Part shown: positions 13,985-25,500 of the stretch, piece after piece
How positions within the stretch are numbered: position 1 is the first letter of the stretch
Layout of the letters: each line of letters begins with the position of its first letter
Translations under genes and position numbers: made by a program
Notes under the pieces: model-generated
What the model was told of the DNA's origin: nothing
Database searches by the model: none
The model's input: the letters and a program-made list of their open reading frames with translations, nothing else
NCBI RefSeq assembly: GCF_002999335.1
Contig: NW_020312314.1
Span: 186,001 to 250,000, forward strand
Direction of reading: 5' to 3'
Origin: Cyclospora cayetanensis
Lineage: Eukaryota > Apicomplexa > Conoidasida > Eucoccidiorida > Eimeriidae
Length of the DNA stretch: 64,000 bases

Positions 13985-15803
13985 AGGGGCACAGAAAAGT
14001 AGAGGCTACATGACCATCGACGTAGCAGCGGCTCTTCAAAGCTCCGCTGCCGCGGCTGCAGCTGCACCTTCTCGCCGACTGGCGTGTCGTTCGCAGCCAC
14101 TGCAGCAGCAGCTGCTGCAGCCGCTGCTGCAGGATCAAGAGGTGAGGATTTTTTGCGATCTTCTGTTGTTCTCGCCCCTGTTGCCGCCGTTGTGGAGGCG
14201 CTTCTTGGAGTCTCTGATCCGTCTGCTCCCTCTGCCGCAGCAGCAGAGAATCCTGTTGTCTGCAAAGTTTGCGCACACTCTGCTGTGGCGGGATGAACCT
14301 CAGAGCAAGCGTCACTTGCCAAGGCCGAAGCAGCTGTTGCTGCGTCTCTTGCTGTTGACGCTGCTGCACTTGTCGCTGAAATTTCATCGGAGTGATACAC
14401 CGAAGCAGCCTTCCCAGTTGTGCTACCCGCTGCTGCCGTTGGTGGGCTACGTCGGCAGAGGGAGCTGCTGCTGCTGCTGCTGCTGCTTTTGCTGCTGCTT
14501 TTGCTGCTGCTGCCGTCGTTCCTGCCTCCCCACCTATTTTTACGCGGCTGCTGTTGCGTCTGCTCCCTGTCGATGCAGACGGTAAGGTCTGTAAGGATGC
14601 ACTCTCGCTGCAGAGCATGCTGCTGCTTTTGCTGCTCCTGCTGCAGCTCAAGAAGCTCCGAAAACTGGTGAGGATGGTGTGTAGTGCTGCTCTTGTTGGC
14701 GTGCGCCGTAGTTTGCTGCTGCTGCTGCTGCGGGAGACGGACGCGGAGAGAGTACAGAGCAACCGACACGGAGTGAGAACCTTGCAGCAGCTTGATGTTG
14801 CAGTTTGTCACTTGCAACTCAGCGCTCAGCAGCAGCGGCATCACCAGCGAAGCACCCCACTGCCGCGTCTCCTCCATCAAGCTGCTGCTGCTGCCACTCC
14901 TCCTTGCCGCTGCCGCTGCTGCGCCAGCAGCAAGATCTCCGTCCGCATCGCCTTCACCTGCAGCGGCAGCAGTGGCTGATGCTGACGAAGGCACGACGTC
15001 TGAGAAAGTGTTCGAGTGTCTCGATCGGGCAGTCGCCGCTGCTGCTGCTGCTCCTCCTCCAGCAGAGGAATTAGCCCCCTCCGCTGCCGCTGACGGCACA
15101 GAAGCGCCATTGCTAGGGGAGCAGCAGCTGCTGCTGTTGCTGTTGCTGCTGCTGTTGCTGTTGTTGTTGCTGTTGCTGTTGCTGCTGCTGTTGCTGTTGT
15201 TGTTGCTGCTGCTGTTGCTGCTGCTGTTGCTGCTGCTGTTGCTGCTGCTGGTGCTGGCCTCTGCAGGAGCGCACTTGCTGCTTCCAGCCGGAACGTTTCC
15301 GTTCTCAGCGCAGCTCCCGCCAGACTTCTTTCTGGCATGTTGTCTCTCGAGAACGATATTGAGAAAGTGAATGGAGAGCAGCAATGTGGGAGGTCGCCCC
15401 CAGCAGACTGAAGCCTTTAACTCCTTGGCACGACCTTCAACGAGCCTGCGCATAAGACAGCCTCGCAGCAGCGCCGCTGCCGCATGCGTGGAAAAGTCTC
15501 CTGCGTGGCGTGGAATCTTTAGACGCGTGCAGTCGTGACGCTACTACAGCACGCGCAGCCGTAAAGAGTATGTGTGTGTGTGAATCGCAGCCACCATAAA
15601 AACCCTCAGCAAGTAAGCAGCACCGCCTCGGGAGCTTACTGTAGGTCGGCGAGTCCAAAGAGACTCTGCAGTGCCTCCTTCTTGAATTTCACATCGCGGA
15701 TGACGAGAGCGCCTCTCCACAAGGAGACTCTTTCAGCGCTGCAGTCCTCCAACAAGCTGCTGCAGTGCTGCAGCAACAGCCTCTGCAGCAAGCCTTCCAG
15801 CAT
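1..15803 (-). CDS. VPS13: VPS13-family bridge-like lipid-transfer protein (3' end beyond window)
   Basis: Giant protein that in other eukaryotes forms a hydrophobic channel moving phospholipids between membranes at contact sites. The start is the ATG at 15803. Exon 1 (15803–15640) gives a chorein N-terminus: MLEGLLQRLLLQ, then SLWRGALVIRDVKFKKEAL, matching the family's 'L..G..L.nl..k..aL' pattern. Exon 2 begins at 15445 (two-base phase fits) with LVEGRAKELKASV. The frame then runs to about 12.57 kb, shifts frame between 12565 and 12611, continues to 11272, crosses a 250-bp intron (11271–11022, GTGAGC…CAG, phase fits), runs to 782, and crosses a 191-bp intron (781–591, GTGTGG…CAG, phase 0) into an exon open to base 1. 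C-terminal segments such as LLITNLLPVPLLLR and LSVDNHTRSSVLLQL resemble the VPS13 adaptor-binding/SHR-BD region. About 5,050 codons lie in the window, much of them poly-Gln/Ala/Ser inserts. Family assignment is good; which VPS13 paralogue is unknown. Confidence 0.8.
1459..1590 (-). repeat. In-frame 15-bp repeats coding HPYQQ / QQQCQ
   Basis: Inside the VPS13 gene. On the plus strand the unit reads tgctgctgatacgga, interleaved with a second unit tgctgctgctgacac. On the coding strand they read HPYQQ and QQQCQ. The two variants sit in blocks, which suggests unequal crossing-over or slippage rather than independent point changes. Confidence 0.85.
5580..5750 (-). repeat. Glu-Gln dipeptide repeat tract in VPS13
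   Basis: Near-perfect 6-bp repeat (plus strand cttgct / ctcgct / ctcctg) that encodes an alternating Glu-Gln stretch with occasional Arg and Glu-Glu. It is strongly charged and probably disordered or coiled. The reading frame is preserved through it. Confidence 0.85.
7397..7456 (-). repeat. Poly-Gln tract in VPS13
   Basis: Uninterrupted CTG run on the plus strand (CAG on the coding strand, with one CAA). It encodes about 20 consecutive glutamines flanked by LLHA and EGAHG. A homopolymeric amino-acid repeat of the type abundant in Eimeria proteins. Confidence 0.9.
9017..9097 (-). repeat. Poly-Gln tract in VPS13
   Basis: CAG runs on the coding strand broken by short CTT-containing interruptions. 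They encode two Gln blocks separated by Leu-Leu. The same bases read as poly-Ala or poly-Leu in other frames, which explains the large antisense ORFs here. Confidence 0.85.
10390..10735 (-). repeat. Degenerate ESAAASAAERE repeats in VPS13
   Basis: About ten degenerate units of roughly 30–36 bp encode alternating ESAAASAA, ERESAAER and AAERE segments, predicted as a charged, alanine-rich helix. The units differ by scattered substitutions, so this array is older than the pure CAG tracts. Confidence 0.8.
12565..12611 (-). other. VPS13: Frame switch inside VPS13 coding sequence
   Basis: Upstream the frame ends in …WESAFFRNWG then stop. Downstream the frame one base over continues as PFFAIGVEGGRLLIS, which looks like conserved VPS13 sequence. 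The two overlap by only 47 bp around a run of six T on the coding strand. No intron with good borders fits. It is either a sequencing/assembly indel at the homopolymer or a real frameshift. Confidence 0.6.
12850..12945 (-). repeat. SSSR repeat tract in VPS13
   Basis: A 12-bp unit (plus strand ttctgctgctgc) repeated about seven times gives a Ser-Ser-Ser-Arg array in the coding frame, an RS-like basic low-complexity segment. Confidence 0.85.
13606..13812 (-). repeat. 15-bp repeat coding KVQEE / QEEQE in VPS13
   Basis: Plus-strand unit cactttttcttcttg repeated in tandem, grading into cttgctcttcgtgct variants. It encodes KVQEE in about seven copies preceded by QVQEE/EHEEQ units. A strongly charged heptad-free helix or disordered spacer within the N-terminal third of the protein. 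Confidence 0.85.
15120..15255 (-). repeat. Ser/Asn repeat tract in VPS13
   Basis: Mixed CTG/TTG run encoding Ser-Ser-Ser-Asn blocks close to the N-terminus, soon after the chorein segment. The Asn codons come from single A/G changes in AGC repeats. Confidence 0.85.
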
Positions 15804-16151
15804 CCTTCTCCCCGTTGCTGAGCACGCTGCCAATCGAGGTAGGCAGCAGCCAGCTTCCCGGCAAGCCGTGCATCACACACTGGCTGAGAGCACTCCCTCG
15901 CCGGAGCACTTATACCGCCAGCGTCGAGTAAAAATTACGCATGCGCAGCACAGCTAGTGCATCGGAAGTCTCGATGCTTCGGCCCCCTTCAGTGCAACTG
16001 GACTTGAGATTTCGCAACCTCTGCTGCATGCACCACCCTTGTTGTGTGGCTGCTGGCGCTCTCAAGCAACGAGCAGGACGGCAAAACGCCTCTGCACACC
16101 AGGAAGAGAGCCTGATCTTTGCCTGCGGCTGTCGCTGCTGCTCCCCTGACA

Positions 16152-16898
16152 CTAGAGCTGGAAGCAGAGAAGAGCTCGAGGGAAGCATGTGAAGAAGGCT
16201 TCCAAAACGAAGGGCACGCAGAGGCAGCAAGAAGAGGCGCAAAGCGGTAGCTGACAGCCCACAGGCAACAGCAGCAGCGGCGCCGACAGCAGCAGCACGC
16301 TGCAAGACTCCTCTGTCACCTCCTCGAGAAACGCATCTGCGCGAGAGGATCTTCTCAAGAAACTTGCACGCGCAACTGCTGCCTGTCCTACAGTGCCGCT
16401 ATCGCTGGCAGTGGACGGCTGTGAGTCATCGAACGCTGCACCGCCTTCCCCCGAGCGGTCGGCTGCCTCTGACGCTATTGACTCCTGCGAAGCTTGACGC
16501 TGCGGCGCAAACGCCTGAGACGGTATGCCAGCTCCACTCCTGCTTTTGACCAAGACGACTCCGCTTGTGTTGCTGCTTCTGCTGTGGTGGTAACACCTTC
16601 TTCTGAAAGCCATAGGCTCGGCTGAGGGACGCCTCGCGCTCTGCCTTTGCGCTTGCCTCTTGCGCTGCTGCTGAGACTTCGTCGGCACTGCCCACTGCTG
16701 CTGCTTCGCTCGCTGATCTGCCGCGAGCTGCTGCGGGAGCGACAAGGTGGCTTCGCTGCTGGCCTTTCGCCTGCCGCTGAAGTGGTACCAGCTCAAGGAT
16801 TGGCACTGGACATGGTGTTGCTGCTTTCGTGCTGCTGTTTTATCGAGGGAAGCAGCAAGACTAGGGCGAGACTGGCCATAGGAACTGCAACGGCGCAA
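16152..16898 (-). CDS. Hypothetical Ser/Arg/Gln-rich protein (exon structure unresolved)
   Basis: I do not recognise this product. An open frame of about 248 codons has no ATG at its start, but a CAG acceptor lies at about 16,890. It encodes a basic, Ser- and Gln-rich sequence, then a more acidic part (SQESIASEAADRSGEGG, then SRADAFLEE). The last 50 residues are Leu/Cys-rich and hydrophobic, and could be a membrane segment or intron read-through: a GAG|GTGACA donor follows LEE. An overlapping frame (16806–16426) also looks partly coding. It lies 350 bp upstream of VPS13 on the same strand, and CAG runs mark the area as repeat-rich coding type. Low confidence. Confidence 0.3.
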   Translation of the reverse strand: MRRCSSYGQSRPSLAASLDKTAARKQQHHVQCQSLSWYHFSGRRKASSEATLSLPQQLAADQRAKQQQWAVPTKSQQQRKRQAQRQSARRPSAEPMAFRRRCYHHSRSSNTSGVVLVKSRSGAGIPSQAFAPQRQASQESIASEAADRSGEGGAAFDDSQPSTASDSGTVGQAAVARASFLRRSSRADAFLEEVTEESCSVLLLSAPLLLLPVGCQLPLCASSCCLCVPFVLEAFFTCFPRALLCFQL

Positions 16899-16994
16899 AT
16901 GCGGTCAGAAGGGACGATGAGCTGTCTCAGGAAGGCTAAATGATGTTAAACAAGTTAATTTTTGTGTCTTTCCGAATACTGGATACTGGTGCCC

Positions 16995-17171
16995 TTACTC
17001 CTGCTTGTGCTGATATGCGGTGGTCAGTCTTGTGCCCTGTCGGCAGCATCTCCTAGCATGCGCTGCTGCCGCTGCTGCTGCTGCTGCTACTGCTGCGTCT
17101 GATAGAATTTTACCAATCAAATCCCTTTTTACCAGTTGAAAGTAACGCAACTGTGTCGCTGCTGCCACCAT
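16995..17171 (-). CDS. Small ORF or first exon, 58 codons
   Basis: An ATG-started frame on the minus strand encodes MVAAATQLRYFQLVKRDLIG, continues to KILSDAA, and then runs into a poly-Ala tract and a TAA. The first 27 residues look like real coding sequence, and possible donors follow (GTAGCA after DAA; GTAAAA after QL). It could be the first exon of the hypothetical gene just downstream, or a free-standing small protein. Product not recognised. Confidence 0.3.
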   Translation of the reverse strand: MVAAATQLRYFQLVKRDLIGKILSDAAVAAAAAAAAAHARRCCRQGTRLTTAYQHKQE

Positions 17172-20100
17172 TGCTGCTTTATCGCTCTCGTGGCTCTTGC
17201 TTCCCAGCTTCTGCGGCTATGATTGAGCTGTTGCTGTGCTTCCAGGTGTGTCCTCTAGTAGTTTTACGGCTCTTCCACCCCAAAACTCCATTTCCTATCT
17301 TTCATGGGCATTAATATCCCAAAACTCACTCCGTTACCCGACTCTGCCGCCCCCAATCCAAAGGGCGCGCAGTTGACCACTGCGTGTCTTCGCGTCAAAG
17401 CGGCGACTGTTCCTGTTAGGTTTGTGAGGCTCTCTGGGATTCATTACGCTCGTGTACATCCTTTAGGGTACTTCTGAAATGCACACGTAGCTCTCAGGCT
17501 TTGTAGAGATCTACGTCCGTAGGGTTCCTGAGCTGAGCCTCTGCGCTGAACTCCTTCGACTACATGCATCCGATGCTTTCGCTGAGAGTTGACCGCTTGA
17601 TTTGGCTGTTGTTACGCACTATTCGCGCGAGCATAGAGCTATCTTCAAGTTATATGGGTGATCCGTGTGGGGTTGTTCGTCAGCTTGCCGCGTGCAATTG
17701 GGTATGTAAGCTCATACCTCTAATCGTGTGCAGCAAGGCTCACGCTCCCCATCCCCTTCCTACGAACCCTCCACCTGATACACACTATTACCTGGCACTG
17801 CTGGCTCTATGAAACATAAGAAGACCTTTTAAAACTGGAAGATAGCTTTTATTCACTACAGTCATGGCTTGAACTGCAAGCTTCCTAGACAACCGTGCTC
17901 TTGTCTTCCTAAGCTTCATTTGACTGATGCAAATAAAGCTCGTTTAAGGCTTTAGCACAGTGAATTCCAGCACCGACTCATATCAAATGACTGCGATAGG
18001 GGATATTCCAAATGAAAAAGGACATTTTTGTTCTGGTTATTAGGATTGATTGCTATCAGCTTTGCAGGCTTATATGGAATAAGACTGTTAAACGTTCTTC
18101 AGCACTAGAAATCCAAAATATTAAACATTGCAAGCAGCAATGCTTGGGATCCCGGCAACTTGGGGCTTCGTGGGGAACGACGCACCGTGGGTCGTACATT
18201 TGCAAACTTCTGGCTGCCTGTGGCGCTGGCAGACCTGAGCGAGTCGTTTGGCGTGGCGTTTTGAATTGCATGAGCGGCATGTTGCAAGGCATTACTTGGC
18301 TGGAATCTCGTCTTCTAGCGTATGGGGACAAGCAGCAGCGATTAGGAAGCTCGGGGAACTCACCAGATTCTAGAAGTAGCCTGCTGTAGGTACTTGAGTG
18401 GTTGCGCAACAAGCCCAAGCAGGGAGGTAGAAAGTATGCGGGCGGACTTGCAGCTCGCCAAGCACTAAAGCAAGTCAAAGCCAAAGAATTCCAAAGTGTT
18501 AGGTGACAGCTCACGGAAAAGGACGCTGGGAAAGTACGTGGCTGCCCGCGACAACCTTGGAAACTGCATCTATGTAATCCCTTGAGCGTGCCCCACTCCA
18601 TCTGTTAATGACTTTCCTAGCAAGCACTCTTACGCAGAGTTGAGCACCCTCAGGATCAAAGTTTCTCGACTTTTTTTCCAGCCGGTGCCGCAGCTTTAGG
18701 CCATGTAGCTTTCTGCCATGCTACTCTCTCGGTCTGAACATCCACGGCCTCCAACCGCAGCCTGTTCTTGGACTAACACTTCCTGATTAGTTCCAGTGCC
18801 CTTCCAAGCCTCTTCGACGCGACGGAGTAGCAAGTATTTCTAAATGGACATCCCAAATCTGATGAACATTTTGCTGAAGGTTTTTTAAATGCTCATGCAG
18901 ACCCATTTTTTGTGCATATATCAATTTTCTGGTTCAAAAGAATTGCATTAATTGAAAGGCATCATCAAGTTTAATCTGTTACCTCACTTTCACGCTCTCT
19001 AGGCTGGCTGGAGGCACCTACAAGTCAGACACCACCAGCAATAACGAGGGTTGCCAATACCACTGTACGGAAAGCAAAGCCTCAAAAGCTGGTCGCCCAT
19101 CGAAGGCAGACTCTGTGTTCGACACTAAATATACACCAAGTTGGGATTTCGGGTTATGTGCCGCTTCAGCTACACACGCAGATAGCGAAAAGGTAGTAAA
19201 TCTGCTTACTTACCCATTGTTCATACCTGGCAGTCGTGAAGCTAAATTTCGTTGTCAGGCCGCTGTGTATGGAATAATACACAACCAGAAAAGGGCAGAT
19301 ATGCCTGCTTTTCCCGCAACTGTCATAATAACCACGCCAAATCCGTTAATGTGTATGCTATGGACGGTCCAGCAAAATTCGCTAGGTGCTGAATGCCCTG
19401 ATACACTATGTGTAGGCGTACAGCGAGCGCCTGTAATTCTCTAAATGTTAACGCTTGGGGCATGCTCTCAACTGCGAGGCGAACTGCTGAAGGAGCGATT
19501 GGGGTGTTTCTAAACTACACTGTCCTGTAAGGGAAGTTTGGCTCCAGAAAATGATCGCCAGCTGTAACTGCTTAGTGAGCTTATTGGTATTGAGGGCTAG
19601 TGTGTGCCAAAGGTTTGTTTTGGTGCCCCTGGAGTGCAAGGCAAGGTCCGTTCTTTAGGCTACTTGTTGGATCGACCGCAGTCGCTGAGGGCCTTTGTTA
19701 TAGTCCTCCTTCTAAGGTCGTCGTAACGCTCTCTTGGCATCCCCTGCCCACTCCACTCAGTATTCTAAATAAAGGGGGAGAGGGACGGCTATGCTGCGCG
19801 TAGACGTACCTTCTTTGCACTCCGCCAATTACACATAGCACCTAGCGCAATGGGACACAAAATCGCGTCGTATTGTATTGAACTAACGCTGCTCTGCAAT
19901 AGATGAGATGTACAGACAGATTTGCCAATCAGTCAATCATTCACTAACTACTAGTTGAGTGTAACTGGCTTAGCACAAAGTATTTAGGAGGAGCTGCACC
20001 CGCAACATTTAGCACCTGCAGCTGTAAAAATAGCATGTAAAGGCGAGACTGTACTGTCAGCTCACTAAAACATACCTCTGCACGCAGTCTGAAGCCTTGA

Positions 20101-22540
20101 TAACGCATTGTGCTTGCAGAGGTTCTTTCCCCCCTTCCTCCCCCAAAGCCTAATGCACCCTTCTTTGCAAGCACTGCATCTTGGAATTCCTTCTATCCAT
20201 GACTTCTCATGGTTCAAATCCATTTCATCTTTCTACGTAGCTAGAACCACAGGTTACAATTTTACCAATTTTGCTGACAACATGGTGAATAGATGAAAAA
20301 TATAATTTGGTCCGGGCCAGACGCCTGCTTCAAGATAAAGCTCTTAGCGTAATAAACAATTCACCATACATACACCCACACTAATAGTTTCTGTAGCACA
20401 GTCTTTTCTTCGCCAGCAACATGGCCTTCCTAATGTGGTGCCACCCCTCCTTACCCCCCATCCACCGCCTTTACCTATGACAAAGGGCGCTCTTGGTTTT
20501 CACGCATCTGATAACGTTTTGGAGGCTGCATCATTCAGCATGCCAAAGCATCGTAGACGAAAAGAGCGCTTTCAGCCTTCGAGCTGGCTTGGCCCACAGC
20601 CCGGTGGAACGCAACAGCAAGAGGGTGGTAATGAGAAACTGAATATACTGTACCCTGGCACCTGATACTCAGCTAAAAGTCTGGTAAAGTCGAATACCCA
20701 CGCAAGGTCACCATTTATCGGCTGCATTTGTCATTCACCTCATAAATTTTCTTGGCGTACAACTAAATTTCAGAAGAGAATTGGGCAAGGGTGGTCTTAC
20801 ATTACAAGTGTTTGTGTAGGGACATTATTCTCCCTAAAGCAGCAGAAAATCCTGCAGAATGTTTAAATTATCTATAACTTTTCGATGCATGATTTCTATT
20901 CAGTTTTGTAGTTCTTAGTGGCCACACGGCTGAGTGAACAATCATAACGGCGACTAGTGCCTCACGGCGTGTCCCCATGAGGTGTTGGTGAGTTCATAAC
21001 ACGTAGTTTATGCGCAAAATACTCAGAGAGACGCGTTTCATGTGCGAGCTATTCCTATCGAATTTGCGATTACCACAGAATCTTCGTAGTGATTTTTTAA
21101 TCGCTTTTTGGTGCACAGTTTTTGCTCGGCTGGTCGGAAAATATCGAGTGTTGTAGGAGAGCGAAAGTAACCTCACGACTGGGGATTCACCGGCGACTTT
21201 GGGCCCTTTTATTCATTCGAGTTCAATAGAAGATCTAAGCTATTTGTAACTTGGTTGCTACCTCGAATGGCAAGACACTTTCAACTTAGGATGGCATGTT
21301 CGTCCGAAAAGCTGACGCAACTTCGCTTTTATGTCCTGTCTCACAATATCAGCTCCTGCTCCCATGAATGTTTGAGGAAATTGAGAAACACACTTTCTGA
21401 GCTTTTATCGTCCTGCGGTGCGGACCCACACCCATAACGCCACTAACAAAGGCACGTTTGCTTGGTTCTCTATTAGAGTCGCTGGCCCCAAGTCTAGAAG
21501 AAATACCTTGTTTGCACGAAGCTGCCCATCGATTTTTCCAAGAAATACAGGTTTGTCCCTTTCTCTTATATCATGCAGAGTCTTAGCTTAAGAGAGTGGA
21601 GACAATGGGCAAGTACGAACTTGCACTTTGATGGGTTTTCCCACAGTCGCACATTCGACTTCGGGCAGACACACAGTTACCCTTTCCCCTTTAAAAAAGC
21701 GGCGGGCACATGGGGGCAGGCAAGCTCATGCACAAATACCGTAGAAACGAAGTTAGCCTCGGATAATCAACGCCCCTACCCTCATGTGTAAAGCGCATGT
21801 CAGGCCACGGGGTTAACTCGAATATCCCATCTCTCCAAGAGTTGGTTGATGATTGTCTGATTAATGCTTGCATTATAGCTGTGAAGCGATTCGCTACCAG
21901 TGCGTCAGTAACCCACTTTTTTTTTCTGATACGCCATAAAAGTTTTAGACGCTCAATCTTACAAGACTATGTCAAAGATCGAAGCCATATAGGTGAGGCC
22001 AATTATTTGAAGGGGTACCGATGGAGTGTTTTTGGAAAGCAGCTTGAGACTGTAAGATCTCCAAAACGGCTTACATGCAGGTAGACCGCACGCAAGTATA
22101 GCCGGGGCCAAGTCAGGCGAAGGTGATTCTCAAGAGTTGTAAATACACAGACACGACAAACAAGGCACAAACTCTTCCGAAATGTATGCGTGCACAGGGA
22201 ACAGAAGCGGACGAGGAAAAAGGTGACAGAAGGACGGATGTGGGGTCGCAACTGTAGGCGGCAGGTGTCTAAAAGACGGGCCGAATTAAGGGTTCTTGCT
22301 GGCCTTGATGCCTTATTCATATCTCTACGTCCCTCTGTATTTTCACTCTTCGGTATCTTCCCAACAGCGCTGTAAGTCTGTGGTCTGCCCGCATGACTGT
22401 CTGGTAGCTAGTCCTACCTCTTTTCCATCCTCTTTCTGTTGGCTTTGTGTAGCACGTTTAACTGCTGATCCCGCATATATCAGCTATCTGATGCACTGTG
22501 ATGGATAGCGGTGCTGAAGGTTCCTGGGGGCAGTAGAGCC
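17172..22540. other. Repeat-poor region, no supported gene
   Basis: CAG runs stop abruptly near 17.1 kb. Across more than 5 kb all six frames give only short ORFs with mixed, Cys/Ser/His-rich translations and no consistent splice chain. I see no RNA gene, tandem array or recognisable mobile element. Decayed transposon sequence cannot be excluded by eye. Confidence 0.6.
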
Positions 22541-25500
22541 TCAATGCCTGTATTCTCCTTCAGAGGATACCCCTCCTTCCTCATTTCGGACAAGTGCAGT
22601 ACCACCGGTTTCTGCTGCTTTTGGTAGTGTTGCTGTGGTGGGTGCAATGCTGCCTTTCCGCTGTAGTGTAGAGAGAAGTACAGTAATCTGAGCAGCCGTT
22701 TGCTGCTGCAGATGCCTCTCCTTAGAGTCTGTTGTCTCTTTTACCAGTACACCCAGGTGTGTCAGCTGTTGCTGCAGATGCACTTGCAGCAAAGGCCTCA
22801 GTAGCTGCCTCAAAGATGGGTGCATTGCCAGTATCGTGGCTAGTTGAAGGGCCTGTTTACATGAGAATTCAAGCATGTCCCCCATAGAGGCTAACATTCA
22901 AAGAATTGAGCGTGGTGTCTGTGGCAAAAGGTCTCTCTAGGGCTTACCATGTTGAGGTTGGCAGGTTCCTGTTCAAGTAGGCATGCGGCTGCGACGAGGT
23001 GTGCCAGGGACTGCGGGATATCCTCATCTCCCTGATGAAGCTGCTCTTTTGCTTCAGTCGGCATGCAGCAGCAGCACAGACAACTAAGGGCCAGGAGTCT
23101 CTCTGTGGCGTACGCGCATGGCGGGGGTGGGGGAGGTCCCTTTCGTGGGCCGAACAGGATGGCTTTATACTCAGCCTGCATACACAATTCACAAGCCATC
23201 AGCGAACGCCTTGTTCGCTACCAAGATAGGCTTAGGAGGCAGGCCACTTTTGCAGCTGAATTTGCTGCACCATCCGCGGTGTAGCTTTATCAGATAAAAG
23301 CCCAGAACCTACTTCGCCTAGATTGCCATGTGGGGTGAACAGCTGGACAGCAAATGCATTGGACGGTACCATGTTCACTGATAGCTAGGGTGTACATTTG
23401 GGAGCTTAATTATTTCCAGAAATGTGTGCGAATCGTTCCAGTTCTAAAGCTTCCAGGCCCAACCATTGGCACGCGTCCCTACTGAGCACGAGCCTCCGCT
23501 GTTTTGCGGAGCTTCGTGGCCTTCTAGCAGCCAGCTTACCACATACGATGGCACTATACTAGCATTGCACTGCTCTGTGTAAAATTCTCGAATACAGTCC
23601 TGTTTTCTTACAGTAAGCGCTTGAACAGCTTCTGAGGCCTTCTTGCAGTGCATCAACAGCTGCTGCTTCCCTGTATCCCACGGAGTGGGGAGTGTCAAGG
23701 GGTGCAGCGACACGGCAAGCCACTGCCCACCTGTCTTTGGGGAAGTCATTCTGCTACAGCTACTGCTGCTGCTGGCATTCGCAGCACCACATAACAGCAA
23801 AGACAGCAGAGCCTCTAGCCGCGAGAGTAATCCCGCGGACAGCAGCACATGCTTCTGGTTCTGCACCTTTAGGCCCCCCACAAGGGCTATGACGCGCAGC
23901 AGCTGAGTAATATAAGCCTTCCTTGAGGCGACATGATTTTCTGTAGCTGGTGCGTGTGCTGCTGCTGGACTAAGATTGGCGTTTTTAGTATCTGCTACGA
24001 CGCATCCAGCTGCCGCTCGCACAGCGGAAGCTGCAGGAAGGCTCCGGGGGGTACTTTGGTGCGTGCCCGCAACAACGAGGTGCTGCTGCTGATCATGATG
24101 CAGCGGTCGCTCTAACGAAGGCTGAAACGAAACAGCTCCTGCCATATTCGTTGCTCTCCCTTCTGCTTTCTTGGTTACTGCACCTGCACCGGTGGACTGG
24201 TCCGATGTAGCACACATACCAGCGGCAGCAGCAGTCACCTTGATAGCAGCACTTGCTGGTAGTGGGCCGTGCATTTCTGGCACAGCTTGTGGGCTACCCT
24301 GAGCTTTGTTCCGTTGGCTGTTGTTGCAAATGCTGCTGGTTCGTGCCGCCCCTGCAGCACCATCGCATATTGGGGAGTCATTAGCAAAGCTCCAGTCAAA
24401 GAGCTGCTGCAATGCGGGGGCTTTGATGTCAGCCACCACGTCTAAAGCTGTGGGACACACCGCGGAAAATGCGTGGAGGAGCTGCAGAAGCGCTGCTCGT
24501 TCTTTCCTATTTTCTGGACAAGGAGTGCTGCTGCATTCTGCTGCACATGGTGCTGGGGTGTGCGCTGTTGTGTCTCCTGCTGTCTCGGTTGCTCGTGGAC
24601 TGGCTACTCTGTCGTTGTCTACCGAAATTGTGCTAGCTGTAGGATTCGGTTCATGGTCAAGACAAGGGTCTGCTGGTTGTGGGGCTGCTGCTGCTGCCGT
24701 TGCAACAGCTGTATCAGACGAATTTAGTGTGACGGTTACTGCTACTGGTACTGCCGGCGTTTCAACGTGCTCGGGGTCAGAGACGGAAACAAGTTTATCC
24801 ATGCGCTGTTGCCGCAACTGTTGCAGCTGTTGTAGCTGTTTTTGCTGTATCAACAGCTGCCGCTGCTGCATCAGCGGCAAATCATCAGCAGGTAACCATC
24901 TGCGTGTTTGTGCGTGCCATCTTCTGGGGTGCTGCTGCGGCTCTACGACTTCATAAAACGCCCAGCAGCAGGGAGATCCGTGCATGTAAGGAATGCGATT
25001 GCTCTGATGCTTGTGATGTTCCTTCTGATGGGCTGCTGCAGCTGCTGTTGTCAAGAATGGAAGTGCGGTGGCCTCCCTGACAAAGCCGTACGCACCATCA
25101 ATGAAACCGCTACTATGCTCGATACTGCTCTTCACGCTGCCGCCAAAGATCCCAGAAGGAAAAGCAACCCAGCCGTAACCCCCGTCTGCCAACATACAGC
25201 TTTCCATTGAAATTTTGTTGCTGCTGTTGCTGTTGTTGTCACACAGGGCACAGGGGGCACAGCTGGGGTAGCTGCTGCCTTCACAGTCCGTCAGGCGTAC
25301 ATACCCGAAAAACCCGTCAATAAGCAAAGAGTCTGGGGTGTATGCACTAAGGTTGCTGCTATCTTCAGCCTCTACTTCCTTTGGATAGATGCTGCAAAAT
25401 CCAAACTGTCCTTCCACCATTATAGTTTCTGATCTCTGCACGAGCTGCTGCAAGAGTCGGGCCTCGAGTTGGCACTCGCTGGTGCATTTTGCCGCTTCTC

